Shown: one piece after another, positions 11,768-21,892 of the stretch
Layout of the letters: every line of letters starts with the position of its first letter
How positions within the stretch are numbered: the stretch's first letter is position 1
DNA from: Gemmatimonadota bacterium
GTDB taxonomy: Bacteria > Gemmatimonadota > Gemmatimonadetes > Gemmatimonadales > GWC2-71-9
Length of the DNA: 32,170 nt
Direction: 5' to 3'
NCBI GenBank assembly: GCA_025350665.1
Contig: JANXXJ010000020.1
Location: 1-32,170 of the forward strand
The notes under the pieces: model-generated
Told to the model about the DNA's origin: nothing
What the model saw: only the letters and a program-made list of their open reading frames with translations
The model's database searches: none
Position numbers and translations under genes: made by a program

Positions 11768-12622
11768 TCAGTGCACCGGGCCGAGGATGGCGGCGACGGC
11801 GTGGACGAACTGGGTCTCGACCTGCTTGATGAGACCGGGGAGAATCGAGGGCGAGAGGTCGAGGAGGTCCCATGCGGCGGGCTCGAACGCCGGGACCTGG
11901 TGTTCGCCGCTCGAGCCGAGCTCGAGGGCGTTGGCGATCACGTCGGCGACGTGCACGACGGCGGTTTCGGCCGGAAATCTCGTGGCCAGGCGGGGAGCGT
12001 GATGCCAGGCGGCGCCGTCGACCAACAGGCCCGGGAGCCGCCAGCGCTCGAGGAGGGCCGATCCGACGGAGCCGTGATGGAAGCCGAGCAGCTTCTGCTC
12101 GACCTGGAACAGCAGGTCGCCGGTGCGGCTCGATTCGAGCAGGGCCGATGCGGCTTCGAGTGGCGCCCGCATGAAGATGATGGGCCGGCCGATGTCGTGC
12201 AGGAGGCCGGCGACGAAGAACCGTTCGACGTTTGCTTCGCGGCGGTGGGCGGCCAGTTGCCGGGCGGTCAGCCCGCACGCGATGCTGTGGCGCCAGAACG
12301 AGTCCATGTCGACGAGGTGGGATGGCACGTTGGAAAACAGGCGCATGAACGAGGTGCCGATCGCGAGGTCCCGGAGCTGGGTCATGCCGACGATGCTGAT
12401 CGCCTGGGTGACGGTATCGATTCGCGACGGAAACCCGTAGATCGGACTGTTCACCAGGCGGAGCAGCCGGGCGGTCAGTCCGGGATCTTCCGAAATCACC
12501 TTGCCGACATCGGCGGCGGAGCTCAGGGGATGGTCGATCACCTGCACCAGGCGCTGGTACATGGTCTGGATGGTGCCGACCTCGATGGCGCCGCGGATGA
12601 GGTCCTCGGGACGACGCGGCAT
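11768..12622 (-). CDS. HDOD domain protein
   Basis: LVQVIDHPLSSAADVGKVISEDPGLTARLLRLVNSPIYGFPSRIDTVTQAISIVGMTQLRDLAIG and FFVAGLLHDIGRPIIF; stop directly abuts the hybrid kinase start. Confidence 0.93.
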   Translation of the reverse strand: MPRRPEDLIRGAIEVGTIQTMYQRLVQVIDHPLSSAADVGKVISEDPGLTARLLRLVNSPIYGFPSRIDTVTQAISIVGMTQLRDLAIGTSFMRLFSNVPSHLVDMDSFWRHSIACGLTARQLAAHRREANVERFFVAGLLHDIGRPIIFMRAPLEAASALLESSRTGDLLFQVEQKLLGFHHGSVGSALLERWRLPGLLVDGAAWHHAPRLATRFPAETAVVHVADVIANALELGSSGEHQVPAFEPAAWDLLDLSPSILPGLIKQVETQFVHAVAAILGPVH

Positions 12623-12624
12623 TC

Positions 12625-12951
12625 TCAGACCGGCTTCTTGGCGAGCTGTTTCTGGACGCAATGCCGGAACAGCGCTTCGATGACTGGATGGCCCCGGGCG
12701 ACGTGGCGGAAGCGCGGCTCGACAGCCTCTTCGGCCTTGGCGATGAGGACCGGGTCGATGATCGGCTCCTCCGATACCTGCGCCTCGGCCGGACCGGCGA
12801 TCTCGAGCTCGACGATGCCCCACATCTGGCAATACCGGATGTGTCGTTCGGTCAGGACCGTGCCCCTGGGAAGCAGCAGGCGGCCGCCCCCGTCTACCAG
12901 GTCGGTACCCAGTTCCATTTCCGGGCGAAGATTGTCGGTGGCTACCTGCAT
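12625..12951 (-). CDS. Small conserved protein resembling the N-terminal region found on some HD-type proteins
   Basis: MQVATDNLRPEMELGTDLVDGGGRLLLPRGTVLTERHIRYCQMWGIVELEI; two nt from the HDOD gene start; ATG at 12951 preferred over the ORF-track start. Confidence 0.75.
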   Translation of the reverse strand: MQVATDNLRPEMELGTDLVDGGGRLLLPRGTVLTERHIRYCQMWGIVELEIAGPAEAQVSEEPIIDPVLIAKAEEAVEPRFRHVARGHPVIEALFRHCVQKQLAKKPV

Positions 12952-13037
12952 AGTGTTGCGCGCTCCTTGCGACATTGGGTATCGGTAGGGGCGGGGCCGA
13001 CTTGAGTGCGGGGCCTGGGTGCCGATGCTAGTACCAG

Positions 13038-13367
13038 ATGGACGACCACTACGACCGGGCCTACTATCGCCTCGTGTATCCGATGGCGTTGCGCCCCCGG
13101 CTCCGGACCGGCCACCAGACCTTCGAGGTGGTGGACCTCTCCGAGCAGGGGGCCCGGTTCATTCATCCCGGCCCGGACTGGCCCAAGGTGGGGGATGAGA
13201 TTGCAGGGATGCTCGACCTCCCGACCGGTGAGGCTCTCGAGGTGGAGGGTTGCGTCGTGCGGGTGGCCGCCCCGAGTGTGGCCCTGATCCTGTCCAAAGG
13301 TGTGCCGTTCGGGATCATGATCGACCAGCAGCGATTCATCAATCAGCGGCACTTCACGACGATCTGA
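13038..13367 (+). CDS. PilZ domain protein
   Basis: RAYYR (RxxxR) followed by VDLSEQGARF (DxSxxG), the c-di-GMP-binding signature of PilZ. Confidence 0.85.
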   Translation: MDDHYDRAYYRLVYPMALRPRLRTGHQTFEVVDLSEQGARFIHPGPDWPKVGDEIAGMLDLPTGEALEVEGCVVRVAAPSVALILSKGVPFGIMIDQQRFINQRHFTTI

Positions 13368-13568
13368 TCCGCCGGTGTCACCCAATCGAACATCGAGTAA
13401 TCGCGGTGCAATACCTTGCCTTCGTGGACCCGCCGACGGGGTCGAAGCCTTGCGCAAGGTCCCGGGCGCGCGGATCATATGACGGCGGCACCGACCCCGG
13501 CCAACCGGCCCGGCTTGTGCCCTTAAGGGTGGTGACCTTCCAACCGTCCCTGGCCGGAGTCTCCATCC

Positions 13569-14033
13569 GTGAACGTAGATCCGATTCCCCAGAACCTCGT
13601 CGCCGTTCATGATCTCCTCACGGAAACCATGACCGTAACCAACGAGCAGAGCGCCCGATTCGTGTGGGGCGTGGCGATCTTTCCGCGGACCGGCCGGTTC
13701 GACGCCCCGGTGTTCGGGGTCGTCACCTGTGGCGGAGAATCCACAACGCTGACCTACCGCCTGCTCCAATCCCTGATGGACCTGCCCGTCTACGTCAGTG
13801 GCCGGGTTCCGGCCACGATTCGGGACGGCATGGCGTTCGGACCGCGCCGATCCGCCCCCCCGCCGGCGCTGATGGATCAGCCGGTTTTACACGTCATGCT
13901 GACCTGCTGCATCGGTTCGACCACCGACGATCTCGACCGGACGATGCCGCTCGAATCGACGGTGTTCGCGGGCGACCTCAAGTCGCCGATCCTTCTGCTG
14001 ACGGAGGGCCGGCCGGACGGCTGGCCCCGATAA
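13569..14033 (+). CDS. Hypothetical protein
   Basis: GTG start with GGAG upstream, high-GC3 coding pattern, followed by a perfect hairpin; no family recognised. Confidence 0.6.
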   Translation: MNVDPIPQNLVAVHDLLTETMTVTNEQSARFVWGVAIFPRTGRFDAPVFGVVTCGGESTTLTYRLLQSLMDLPVYVSGRVPATIRDGMAFGPRRSAPPPALMDQPVLHVMLTCCIGSTTDDLDRTMPLESTVFAGDLKSPILLLTEGRPDGWPR

Positions 14034-14055
14034 ACCGGAGGGGAAGTCAGGGAAC

Positions 14056-14088
14056 GGGGCGGTCGCTGCTGTCGGGAGCGACCGCCCC
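14056..14088 (+). terminator. Perfect 12-bp stem hairpin, candidate terminator
   Basis: GGGGCGGTCGCT-gctgtcggg-AGCGACCGCCCC between the hypothetical gene and the amidohydrolase; no clear T-run. Confidence 0.55.
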
Positions 14089-14122
14089 GCGCCATATTCA
14101 GGCGTCTCTTTCCCGACCTCAT

Positions 14123-15880
14123 ATGATGCGTTCACGTTCAGCCGGCGCCTGGCGCCGATGCCTGGTCGCCGGTTCGTTGCTCGCTGCTTGTCGGGCGGCG
14201 GCGCCGGCGGCCGATCTCATCCTCGTCAACGGCAAGGTCATTACGGTCGACTCGACAGACCGGGTGGCCGAGGCCGTGGCGATCCGGGGCGATCGGATTG
14301 TGGCGGTGGGGACCACGGCTGAGATCGAGAAGCTCGCCGGCGAGAAGACCCGCCGGGTGGACCTGGCGGGGCGGGCGGTCACGCCGGGGCTGATCGATGC
14401 CCACGCCCATTTCGCCTGGGGCAGTACCAACCGGATTCTGTTAATCGATCTGAGCTATCCCGACGTGAAGAACGTGGCCGAGATCCAGGCAAAGGTGGCG
14501 GCGCGGGTGGCGACGACGGCCTCGGGTGGTTGGATCGAGGGGCGGGGCTGGGACGAGGGCAAGCTGGCCGAACGACGACTGCTGACGGCCGCCGATCTGG
14601 ACCGCGTGGCGCCTAACCACCCGGTGTGGCTCACGCAGACGACCGGACACTACGGCGTGGCCAACTCGGCCGCGCTCAAGCTGGCCGGTATCGATCGGGC
14701 GACCAAGGATCCGCCGGCGGGAAGCATCGATCGCGGCCCGGACGGGCAGCCGACGGGCGTGCTCAAGGAATCGGCCCAGGAGCTGGTCGGGCGATTGATT
14801 CCGGCCCCCGATGACAGCGTGGTGGTCCGGGGGATGAAGGAGCTCGCTCAGGCGTTCAACGCCGAAGGGATGACCGGGCTCAAGGACCCGGGGATCGCCG
14901 GTCAGGCCTGGGACAACTACGGGAAGGCGCTGGCGGATAGCGGGCTCACCGTCCGCGTGTTCGTGCTGTGGACCGGCGGCATCAGCAACGCGACGGCCGA
15001 CACGGTCATCCGGCAACGGGCGGCGATGACCCGACCGTATGAGTCGACCGGGAACGATCGGTTGATCGCCGGGGGCGTCAAGCTCTACATCGACGGAAGC
15101 GGCGGCGCCCGCACGGCCTGGCTCTACGACGACTGGAACAAGAACTCGACCGCTGTGGACCGGGGCAACCGAGGCTACCCGACGACGAATCCGGACACGA
15201 TCCGGGCGTTGATCAAGCGATACCATGAAGCGGGGTTTCACGTCAGCGTGCACTCGATCGGCGACCGGGCGATCGACTGGACGGTCGAGAGCTTCGCGCA
15301 GGCGCTGGCGGAGCATCCCGCCCAAGGGCGCCGCCACGGGATCATCCACGCCAACATCCCGACCGACAAAGCCATCGACCTGATGGCTGAATTGCAGAAG
15401 AAGTACGACGCCGCTTATCCCGAGCCGTCGCCCGCATTCACCTGGTGGCTCGGCGACACCTACGCCGGGAACTTCGGTCCGGCGCGGTCCCACCGATTGA
15501 ACCCGTTCCGGACCTTCCAGCGGAAGGGCATCCGCTGGGCGGGCGCTTCCGACTACAACGTGACCCCGTTCCCGGCCCGGTACGGCATCTGGTCGGCAGT
15601 GGCGCGGGAGCCGCTCCTGGGCGTCTGGGGTCCGGACCCGTTCGGGCGGGAGGAGACGATCGACGTGCACGCGGCGCTCCGGGCGTTCACGATCGACGCG
15701 GCACACCAGATGTTCCTCGAGAAGAAGACCGGATCGGTCGAAGTCGGGAAGTATGCCGACCTGGCCGTTTGGGACCGCGATCCCTACACGGTCCCCACGG
15801 CCCAGCTCAAGGAGATGACGTGCCAGCTGACGGTGATGAACGGCCGCGTCGTGTTCGAGGCCCCGGTCGCCGCCCGCTAA
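14123..15880 (+). CDS. Amidohydrolase family protein (YtcJ-like), predicted lipoprotein
   Basis: Lipobox LVAGSLLAAC; ADLILVNGKVITVD; VTPGLIDAHAHF; GGARTAWLYDDW; KYADLAVWDRDPY. Confidence 0.92.
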   Translation: MMRSRSAGAWRRCLVAGSLLAACRAAAPAADLILVNGKVITVDSTDRVAEAVAIRGDRIVAVGTTAEIEKLAGEKTRRVDLAGRAVTPGLIDAHAHFAWGSTNRILLIDLSYPDVKNVAEIQAKVAARVATTASGGWIEGRGWDEGKLAERRLLTAADLDRVAPNHPVWLTQTTGHYGVANSAALKLAGIDRATKDPPAGSIDRGPDGQPTGVLKESAQELVGRLIPAPDDSVVVRGMKELAQAFNAEGMTGLKDPGIAGQAWDNYGKALADSGLTVRVFVLWTGGISNATADTVIRQRAAMTRPYESTGNDRLIAGGVKLYIDGSGGARTAWLYDDWNKNSTAVDRGNRGYPTTNPDTIRALIKRYHEAGFHVSVHSIGDRAIDWTVESFAQALAEHPAQGRRHGIIHANIPTDKAIDLMAELQKKYDAAYPEPSPAFTWWLGDTYAGNFGPARSHRLNPFRTFQRKGIRWAGASDYNVTPFPARYGIWSAVAREPLLGVWGPDPFGREETIDVHAALRAFTIDAAHQMFLEKKTGSVEVGKYADLAVWDRDPYTVPTAQLKEMTCQLTVMNGRVVFEAPVAAR

Positions 15881-17109
15881 CGTCCCGCCGCCGCCAACGA
15901 CACCAGCAGGACCCACTGGGGGCCGAGGAAGCCTCGGTCCCCGTCTTCGTACCATTCGCCTAACGCATGCGCCCCGTCGCCCCGGCCGCCGCCGTCCATG
16001 GCAATGGCCGGGACGCCGAGGCCGATCGGGACGTTAGCGTCGGTACTGCCGGCTGCACCGGGGGGCGGCGGAAATCCGAGGCGCCTGGCGGCGTCCTGGG
16101 CGGCCCGAAGGAGCCAGAGGGTGTCCGGTTGGCTTCCCGCAGGGCGGATCCCGATCGTATCGATGACGGCGGTGAGGCCCGCTGGCGAGCCGGGCCAGCG
16201 GGCCTTTTCGGCTGTGACCGCGTTTGCCACCGCCCGGCGGAAGGCCGAGTCGATACGAGTCAGTTCGGTGGCGGACTCGGAGCGGAGATCCATCTGCAGG
16301 GTGGCCGCCATGGCGATCGAGTTGACCGAGGTGCCGCCGCTGACGAGCCCGACGTTGAATGTGGTCCTGGGTGCGGCCGGAACGGAGATGTCGGCGATCG
16401 CGGCGATGGCGCGACCCATGGCATGCATGGGGTTCGGCATCCCGAAGTCGCCGTAGCTGTGGCCGCCGGGCCCGGCGAACGTGACCCGGTAGCGGTTGCT
16501 GCCGACGGCCCGGTGGACGACGCCGAGTCCCACGCCATCGACCGAGATGAAGGCGTCGATCCGGCCGGCGGCGCCGTGCTGGAAGAGGTGTCGGGTGCCG
16601 CGCAGGTTGCCGGCCCCTTCTTCACCCACGTTGCCCACGAACACGATGTCCCCGGCGCTCTTCACGCCGGCGAGCGAGACGGCCCGGGCCACGGCCAGGA
16701 CCACGGCCAGGCCGCGGCAGTCGTCGCTGATGCCCGGGCCGGCCAGGCGGCGACCCTCGTGTCGGACCCGCACATCGGTCCCTTCGGGGAAGACCGTATC
16801 GAGGTGGGCGGCCAGGACCAGTCGGCGTCCGCCGCCGGTCCCGGGGCGGGTGACGATGACGTTGCCGATCTCATCGGTGACCGGATGGTAGCCTAACGCC
16901 GCGAACCGGCGGGCGTAGTCGGCGCCCCGGGCGGCTTCCTTGAACGGCGGAGCCGCGATCTCGCAAAGGGCGATCTGCTGCTCGAGGGTCCAGGCGTTGT
17001 CGCGCTCGAGGATCATCAAGGCGCGGGTCACCGCGGGGTCGGGGGCCTGGGCCCTCGCGATCGGCGGGGCGGCGAGCACGGCGAGGGCCAGGGGCAGGGC
17101 GCGGGTCAT
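15877..17109 (-). CDS. Secreted M20 family metallopeptidase
   Basis: Signal peptide MTRALPLALAVLAAPPIARAQ; LVLAAHLDTVFPEGT; GPGISDDCRGLA; GNVGEEGAGNLRGTRHLF. Confidence 0.92.
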   Translation of the reverse strand: MTRALPLALAVLAAPPIARAQAPDPAVTRALMILERDNAWTLEQQIALCEIAAPPFKEAARGADYARRFAALGYHPVTDEIGNVIVTRPGTGGGRRLVLAAHLDTVFPEGTDVRVRHEGRRLAGPGISDDCRGLAVVLAVARAVSLAGVKSAGDIVFVGNVGEEGAGNLRGTRHLFQHGAAGRIDAFISVDGVGLGVVHRAVGSNRYRVTFAGPGGHSYGDFGMPNPMHAMGRAIAAIADISVPAAPRTTFNVGLVSGGTSVNSIAMAATLQMDLRSESATELTRIDSAFRRAVANAVTAEKARWPGSPAGLTAVIDTIGIRPAGSQPDTLWLLRAAQDAARRLGFPPPPGAAGSTDANVPIGLGVPAIAMDGGGRGDGAHALGEWYEDGDRGFLGPQWVLLVSLAAAGR

Positions 17110-17507
17110 TTCGACCCCCGGGCGGGCACCACCGCGATGCATTGGATCTCGATGCCGGTGCCGTGATGCAGGGGCAAGACCGGCACGACGGCTCGGGCCG
17201 GTCTGGCCTCTCCCATGATCCGGGAATAGACCGCGTTGACGGCGCTCCAGTCCTCCATGTTCGAGAGGAAGATCGTGATCTGGACGGCGTGGGCGAGGCC
17301 CGAGCCGGCGGCGTCGAGAATCCGGGCCGTGTTCCGGAGAGCGAGCTCGGCCTGCTCGTTGATCGGTCCGGTGAACGGGGTTCCGGTCGCGGGATCAAAG
17401 GGGAGCTGGCCCGAGACGAAGACGAATCCGTTGGCGACGACGGCCTGGGAATAGTGGCCGGCGGGGACCATCGTCCCCGGGGCGTGGATCGGCGTGATGG
17501 CGGACAT
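17106..17507 (-). CDS. RidA family (YjgF/YER057c/UK114) protein
   Basis: YSQAVVANGFVFVSGQLPFDPATG; PARAVVPVLPLHHGTGIEIQCIAVV, retaining the PAR arginine motif. Confidence 0.93.
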   Translation of the reverse strand: MSAITPIHAPGTMVPAGHYSQAVVANGFVFVSGQLPFDPATGTPFTGPINEQAELALRNTARILDAAGSGLAHAVQITIFLSNMEDWSAVNAVYSRIMGEARPARAVVPVLPLHHGTGIEIQCIAVVPARGSK

Positions 17508-17530
17508 GAGACCGGTTGGCTGTGGACCGG

Positions 17531-18361
17531 CTAATTCTCAACCGCCGTCGTCGCCGCGGCAAGAGCGGCGTCGCGCAGTATCGAGACGAAGTCGACCGCC
17601 GCGGCGGCCGCGTCGTCGCCGGCCCGACGGATGGACTCGATTCGATTGATCAAGGCGGATCCGGTGATCACCCCGCGGGCGCCGAGGCGATGGGCGGTGC
17701 GAACGTGGTCGGGTCCCGAAATTCCGAAGCCCAGCACCGGTGGGGGAGCGTGGAGGGCCCGGAGATCGGCAATCGTGGCACCGAGCACGGCGGCATCGGG
17801 GTCGGCGGCGCCCGTGACGCCGGCCCGGCTCGTGACATAGGTGTAGCCGCGGGTTGCCCGGGCGATCTGTTCGAGGCGCGCGCTCGTGGCGTTCGGCGGC
17901 GCAATCATGACCGGGGCGATGCCATGCCGGCCGGCCTCGGCATGGAAGGGTTCCGCTTCGCCGAGCGGAAGGTCGGCGATCAGCACGGAATCGGCGCCGG
18001 CGGCCGCGGCCCGCTGGTAGAAGTGCGGGACGCCTCGGTGGACCACGAGATTGGCGTACACGAGGAGGCCGATCGGGAGGGCGGGGGCTCGTTGCCGGAG
18101 ACGTTCGACCAGATCCCAGCAGTCATCGGCCGTGGTGCCGGCCGCGAGGGCGCGCCAGCCCGCCGCTTGAACTACGGGACCATCGGCAACTGGATCGGAG
18201 AATGGAAACCCGAGTTCGATCGCATCGATCCCGGCGTCGGCGAGCGCGTCGAGGATGCGGGCCGAGGTATCCAGATCGGGATCGCCCAGAACGAGGAATG
18301 GGATGACGGCGACCTGGGACGCCGCCGGGCCGCCGAACAGGGTGGCGTAGCGGGTGCTCAT
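17531..18361 (-). CDS. trpA: Tryptophan synthase alpha subunit
   Basis: [48 protein letters not shown]. Confidence 0.97.
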   Translation of the reverse strand: MSTRYATLFGGPAASQVAVIPFLVLGDPDLDTSARILDALADAGIDAIELGFPFSDPVADGPVVQAAGWRALAAGTTADDCWDLVERLRQRAPALPIGLLVYANLVVHRGVPHFYQRAAAAGADSVLIADLPLGEAEPFHAEAGRHGIAPVMIAPPNATSARLEQIARATRGYTYVTSRAGVTGAADPDAAVLGATIADLRALHAPPPVLGFGISGPDHVRTAHRLGARGVITGSALINRIESIRRAGDDAAAAAVDFVSILRDAALAAATTAVEN

Positions 18362-19530
18362 CGGGCCTTCTCCTCAATCCAGCGCCCGACCGTGGCGAGA
18401 TCCTTGTCGCCGCGGCCGGACAGGTTCACGACGATCCGCCGGAATTCGCCGGCGGCCGCGAGCCGGCGGGCGACCGCGAGCGCGTGGGCACTCTCAAGCG
18501 CCGGGAGAATGCCCTCGGTGCTGGCAAGGTCCTGATACGCCTGGACGGCATCGTGATCGTCGCAGGCCAGATAGCGGGCGCGGCCCGTCTCGGCCAGATG
18601 GGCGTGTTCCGGCCCGACGCCTGGATAGTCGAGGCCGGCCGACACCGAATGCGATTCCCGGATCTGTCCATCGTCGTCCTGGAGGACCTGGGTGAAGGCT
18701 CCGTGCAGGACGCCGGGCCGGCCCCGGAGGATCGTGGCGCCATGAGCGTTCGATTCGAGGCCCTGGCCACCGGGCTCGACCCCGATGAGGACGACGGGAT
18801 CATCGAGGAACGCGGTGAAGATCCCGATGGCGTTCGAGCCGCCGCCCACCGCGGCGACGACCGCGTCGGGCTGGCCCCCGGCCTGCTCCGCGAACTGGGC
18901 CCGAGCCTCGTCGCCGATGACCCGCTGGAATTCCCGGACTATGGTGGGGAATGGATGGGGGCCGGCGACGGTCCCGAGCAGATAGTGGGTGTCAGCAAAG
19001 GACGCCGACCAGTCGCGGAGGGCTTCGTTGATCGCGTCCTTGAGGGTGGCCCCACCGGACGTCACCGCCACCACGGTCGCCCCGAAGAGCCGCATCCGGT
19101 CCACGTTCGGGCGCTGGCGGGCCATGTCGGTGGCGCCCATGTAGATCACGGTCTCGATGCCTAACGCCGCTCCGGTGAACGCGGTGGCGACCCCGTGCTG
19201 GCCCGCCCCGGTTTCGGCGATCAGCCGGCGTTTGCCGAGGCGACGGGCCAGGAGCCCCTGGCCCAGTGCCTGGTTGGTCTTGTGGGCGCCGCCGTGCAGG
19301 AGATCTTCGCGCTTGAGCCAGATCTCGGTACCGTCGCCGCCGAACCGGCGGCACCGGTAGAGCGGCGTCGGGCGGCCCGCGAAGTGGCGCAGCCACCCGG
19401 CCAGGTCAGCCTTGAACTCGGGGTCGGCGAGCGCCGCGACGAACGCCGCCTCGAGTTCTTCGAGGGCGGGGGCCAGGATCTCAGGCACGAAGTAGCCGCC
19501 GAAGCGGCCAAATCGGGTCGGGAGTTTCAT
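18358..19530 (-). CDS. trpB: Tryptophan synthase beta subunit
   Basis: [64 protein letters not shown]. Start at 19530. Confidence 0.98.
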   Translation of the reverse strand: MKLPTRFGRFGGYFVPEILAPALEELEAAFVAALADPEFKADLAGWLRHFAGRPTPLYRCRRFGGDGTEIWLKREDLLHGGAHKTNQALGQGLLARRLGKRRLIAETGAGQHGVATAFTGAALGIETVIYMGATDMARQRPNVDRMRLFGATVVAVTSGGATLKDAINEALRDWSASFADTHYLLGTVAGPHPFPTIVREFQRVIGDEARAQFAEQAGGQPDAVVAAVGGGSNAIGIFTAFLDDPVVLIGVEPGGQGLESNAHGATILRGRPGVLHGAFTQVLQDDDGQIRESHSVSAGLDYPGVGPEHAHLAETGRARYLACDDHDAVQAYQDLASTEGILPALESAHALAVARRLAAAGEFRRIVVNLSGRGDKDLATVGRWIEEKAR

Positions 19531-20888
19531 GCCCGCCGCCGACCTGCCCGGGCCCGACGGGCCGCCAGGAAGCGGTGGATACGGGACCGGTCCTTCAGGC
19601 CGGGCGACGTCTCGACGCCGGAACTCACGTCGAAGAAGTCGATGCCGACCTCGGGGACGGCACCCACGTTGTCCGGATGCAGTCCGCCGCCGACGATGCA
19701 GGCCTCGGGTCGGTCGATCCCGCCAAGAAGCGCCCAGTCGAACGCCCGCCCGTCGCCGCCACGCTGGCCATCCAGCAGCCACCGATCGGCCGGGCCGACC
19801 AGGGGCGGTATCGCTCTGTCGACCGGGACTGCCCGCCACAGCGCCACGCGTTCGGGCAGCCGGCGCCGCGTCTCCTCTAGGTCGTGGTCGGATTCCCCGC
19901 CGTGGAGCTGGACCGTATCGAGCTCGAGATGTTCCGCCAACGTGGCGACTTCATCGGGCCGGTGTCCGGCGAAGACGCCCACCCACTGGAGATCGGCCGC
20001 CTGCCGGATCCGCTTTGCCCGGGCCGGGTCGAGCCGACGGGGTGATGGCGCGAACACGAGGCCGCCATGGGTGGCGCCGGCCGCCGCCGCTGCCTCGGCG
20101 TCCTCGGGCCGGGTGAGGCCGCAGACCTTGGTCAGGCCGTAGATCAGCTCGCGGGCAAACGGGTCGGGGTCGGCCCGGGACATGAGCGCACTCCCGATCA
20201 GGAACCCGTCGACCTGGCCGGCGAGCCGGCGGACGTCGGCCCTGCCGGTGATGCCGGACTCGGCGATCACGAGTGCATCGGGCGGTGCCTGGGCCGCCAG
20301 CACGGCCACGCCCGCGAGATCGACCGTGAACGTGCGGAGGTTCCGGCTGTTGACGCCGATCAATCGGGCGCCGAGGGAGGCGGCCCGCGCCATCTCCCCG
20401 GGGTCGTGCACTTCCGTCAACACGCTCATTCGGAGGGCGCGGGCCTGGTCGGCGCAGGCCCGGTAGGTCTGGTCGTCGACGGCCGCGAGGATGAGGAGGA
20501 CGGCGTCGGCGCCGGCGGCACGGAGATCGCGAACCTGCCCGGGGTCAACGATGAAATCCTTGGCCAAAATCGGCTGGGGACACTCGGAGCGAATCCGGGT
20601 GAGCAGGCCCGGCGATCCGCCGAAGAACGTCGAGTCGGTGAGCACGCTGACCGCATCGGCGCGGCGCCGGTAACAGTCGATCACCGGTCCGAGGTCCGCG
20701 GCGTCACGAATCCGGCCCGCCGATGGCGATCTCGGTTTCACCTCGAGGATGAACGCCGGCCGGGCCGTCCGGAGCGCCGCCTCGAAATCGCGATCCGAAG
20801 GCACGAGGGCCGGTTCCGCCGTTCGGTAACCGGCGGTTCGAAGCCGGACCTCCTCGCGTTTGCGAACCAGGATGGCGCTGAGCGTCAT
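19527..20888 (-). CDS. trpCF: Bifunctional indole-3-glycerol-phosphate synthase / phosphoribosylanthranilate isomerase (TrpC-TrpF fusion)
   Basis: [102 protein letters not shown]. Single frame from ATG 20888. Confidence 0.96.
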   Translation of the reverse strand: MTLSAILVRKREEVRLRTAGYRTAEPALVPSDRDFEAALRTARPAFILEVKPRSPSAGRIRDAADLGPVIDCYRRRADAVSVLTDSTFFGGSPGLLTRIRSECPQPILAKDFIVDPGQVRDLRAAGADAVLLILAAVDDQTYRACADQARALRMSVLTEVHDPGEMARAASLGARLIGVNSRNLRTFTVDLAGVAVLAAQAPPDALVIAESGITGRADVRRLAGQVDGFLIGSALMSRADPDPFARELIYGLTKVCGLTRPEDAEAAAAAGATHGGLVFAPSPRRLDPARAKRIRQAADLQWVGVFAGHRPDEVATLAEHLELDTVQLHGGESDHDLEETRRRLPERVALWRAVPVDRAIPPLVGPADRWLLDGQRGGDGRAFDWALLGGIDRPEACIVGGGLHPDNVGAVPEVGIDFFDVSSGVETSPGLKDRSRIHRFLAARRARAGRRRA

Positions 20889-21892
20889 GCTGCCTCCTTG
20901 AGCAGGAGCTCGAGACGCTCGGCCCCGGCCCCCGCGATGATGATGCCGAAGGCGAGTTGAGCCCCGGCGGCGAGCGAGTCGGCGACGCCGGCAACCCAGA
21001 ACAAGGCTCCGGCGTTGAGCGCGACCGAGTTGGTGTGGGCCGGTGGTGCCCGGCCCTCGAGAACCTGCCGGAGCCACACGGCGCTCTCGCCCGGACCGCC
21101 CCCGGCCAGTTCGGAGACAGGGGCGCGCGGCAGCCGGGCGTCCTCCGGCGTCAGGATCAGGTCGGTGATCCGGCCGTCTCGGACGAGCGCCGCCGTGGTC
21201 GGGCCGTGCAGGGCGATCTCATCGAGCCCGCTGCCATGGACGACGAGCGCCGCGGTCACGCCAAGGCGCTGGAGGGTCTGGGCGATCGGACGAACCAGGT
21301 GGGGGGCATAGACCCCCATCACCTGCCAAGCCGGCCGAACCGGATTGACCAGCGGGCCGAGCAGATTCATGACCGTGCGGGTGCGGAGGGTCCGGCGGAC
21401 GGTGGCGGCCTTCCGGATGCCGGGGTGATAGGCCGGGGCGAAGAGGAAGCAGACCCCGGCCCGGTCCAGGGCCCGGCGGGTCGTGTCGGGAGAGGCCTCG
21501 AGATCGAGCCCCAGGGCCTCGAGTACGTCAGCCGATCCGGTGCGCGACGAGGTGGCCCGGTTGCCGTGCTTGGCGACCGGTACTCCACCCGCGGCGGCCA
21601 CGAACGCGGCCGCCGTCGACACATTGACGGTGCCGAGTCCGTCACCGCCGGTGCCGCAGGTGTCGGCGACGGAGTAGGCCGGCTGAGGGAACGGCCGGGC
21701 CTGGGCCAGGATCGCGAGGGCGGCACCGGTGATTTCGTCGGCCGTTTCACCGCGGGTCTTCATCGCGGCGAGGAGGGCGGCAATTTCGATGTCGGACATC
21801 GCGCCGTCCAGAATGTCGGTAAAGGTGCGGTAGCTCTCCCGCTCGGTCAGGCTCCGGTGCGACAGGGTGTCGAGGAATTCAGTGAGCGGCAT
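20885..21892 (-). CDS. trpD: Anthranilate phosphoribosyltransferase
   Basis: DTCGTGGDGLGTVNVSTAAAFVAAAGGVPVAKHGNRATSSRTGSADVLEALG. Confidence 0.98.
   Translation of the reverse strand: MPLTEFLDTLSHRSLTERESYRTFTDILDGAMSDIEIAALLAAMKTRGETADEITGAALAILAQARPFPQPAYSVADTCGTGGDGLGTVNVSTAAAFVAAAGGVPVAKHGNRATSSRTGSADVLEALGLDLEASPDTTRRALDRAGVCFLFAPAYHPGIRKAATVRRTLRTRTVMNLLGPLVNPVRPAWQVMGVYAPHLVRPIAQTLQRLGVTAALVVHGSGLDEIALHGPTTAALVRDGRITDLILTPEDARLPRAPVSELAGGGPGESAVWLRQVLEGRAPPAHTNSVALNAGALFWVAGVADSLAAGAQLAFGIIIAGAGAERLELLLKEAA

Noticed and set aside
10286-12988. 900-aa plus-strand ORF
   Set aside because: Antisense shadow of the hybrid kinase/HDOD genes caused by high GC; low-complexity composition and no recognisable domains.
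12942-13769. 275-aa minus-strand ORF
   Set aside because: Antisense to the PilZ and hypothetical genes; no domain motifs.
14441-15955. 504-aa minus-strand ORF
   Set aside because: Antisense to the well-supported amidohydrolase; Arg/Pro/Gly-rich shadow translation.
17508-17530. Possible terminator hairpin between trpA and ridA
   Set aside because: Only a ~5-bp CCGGT/ACCGG stem with no T-run; too weak to call termination.
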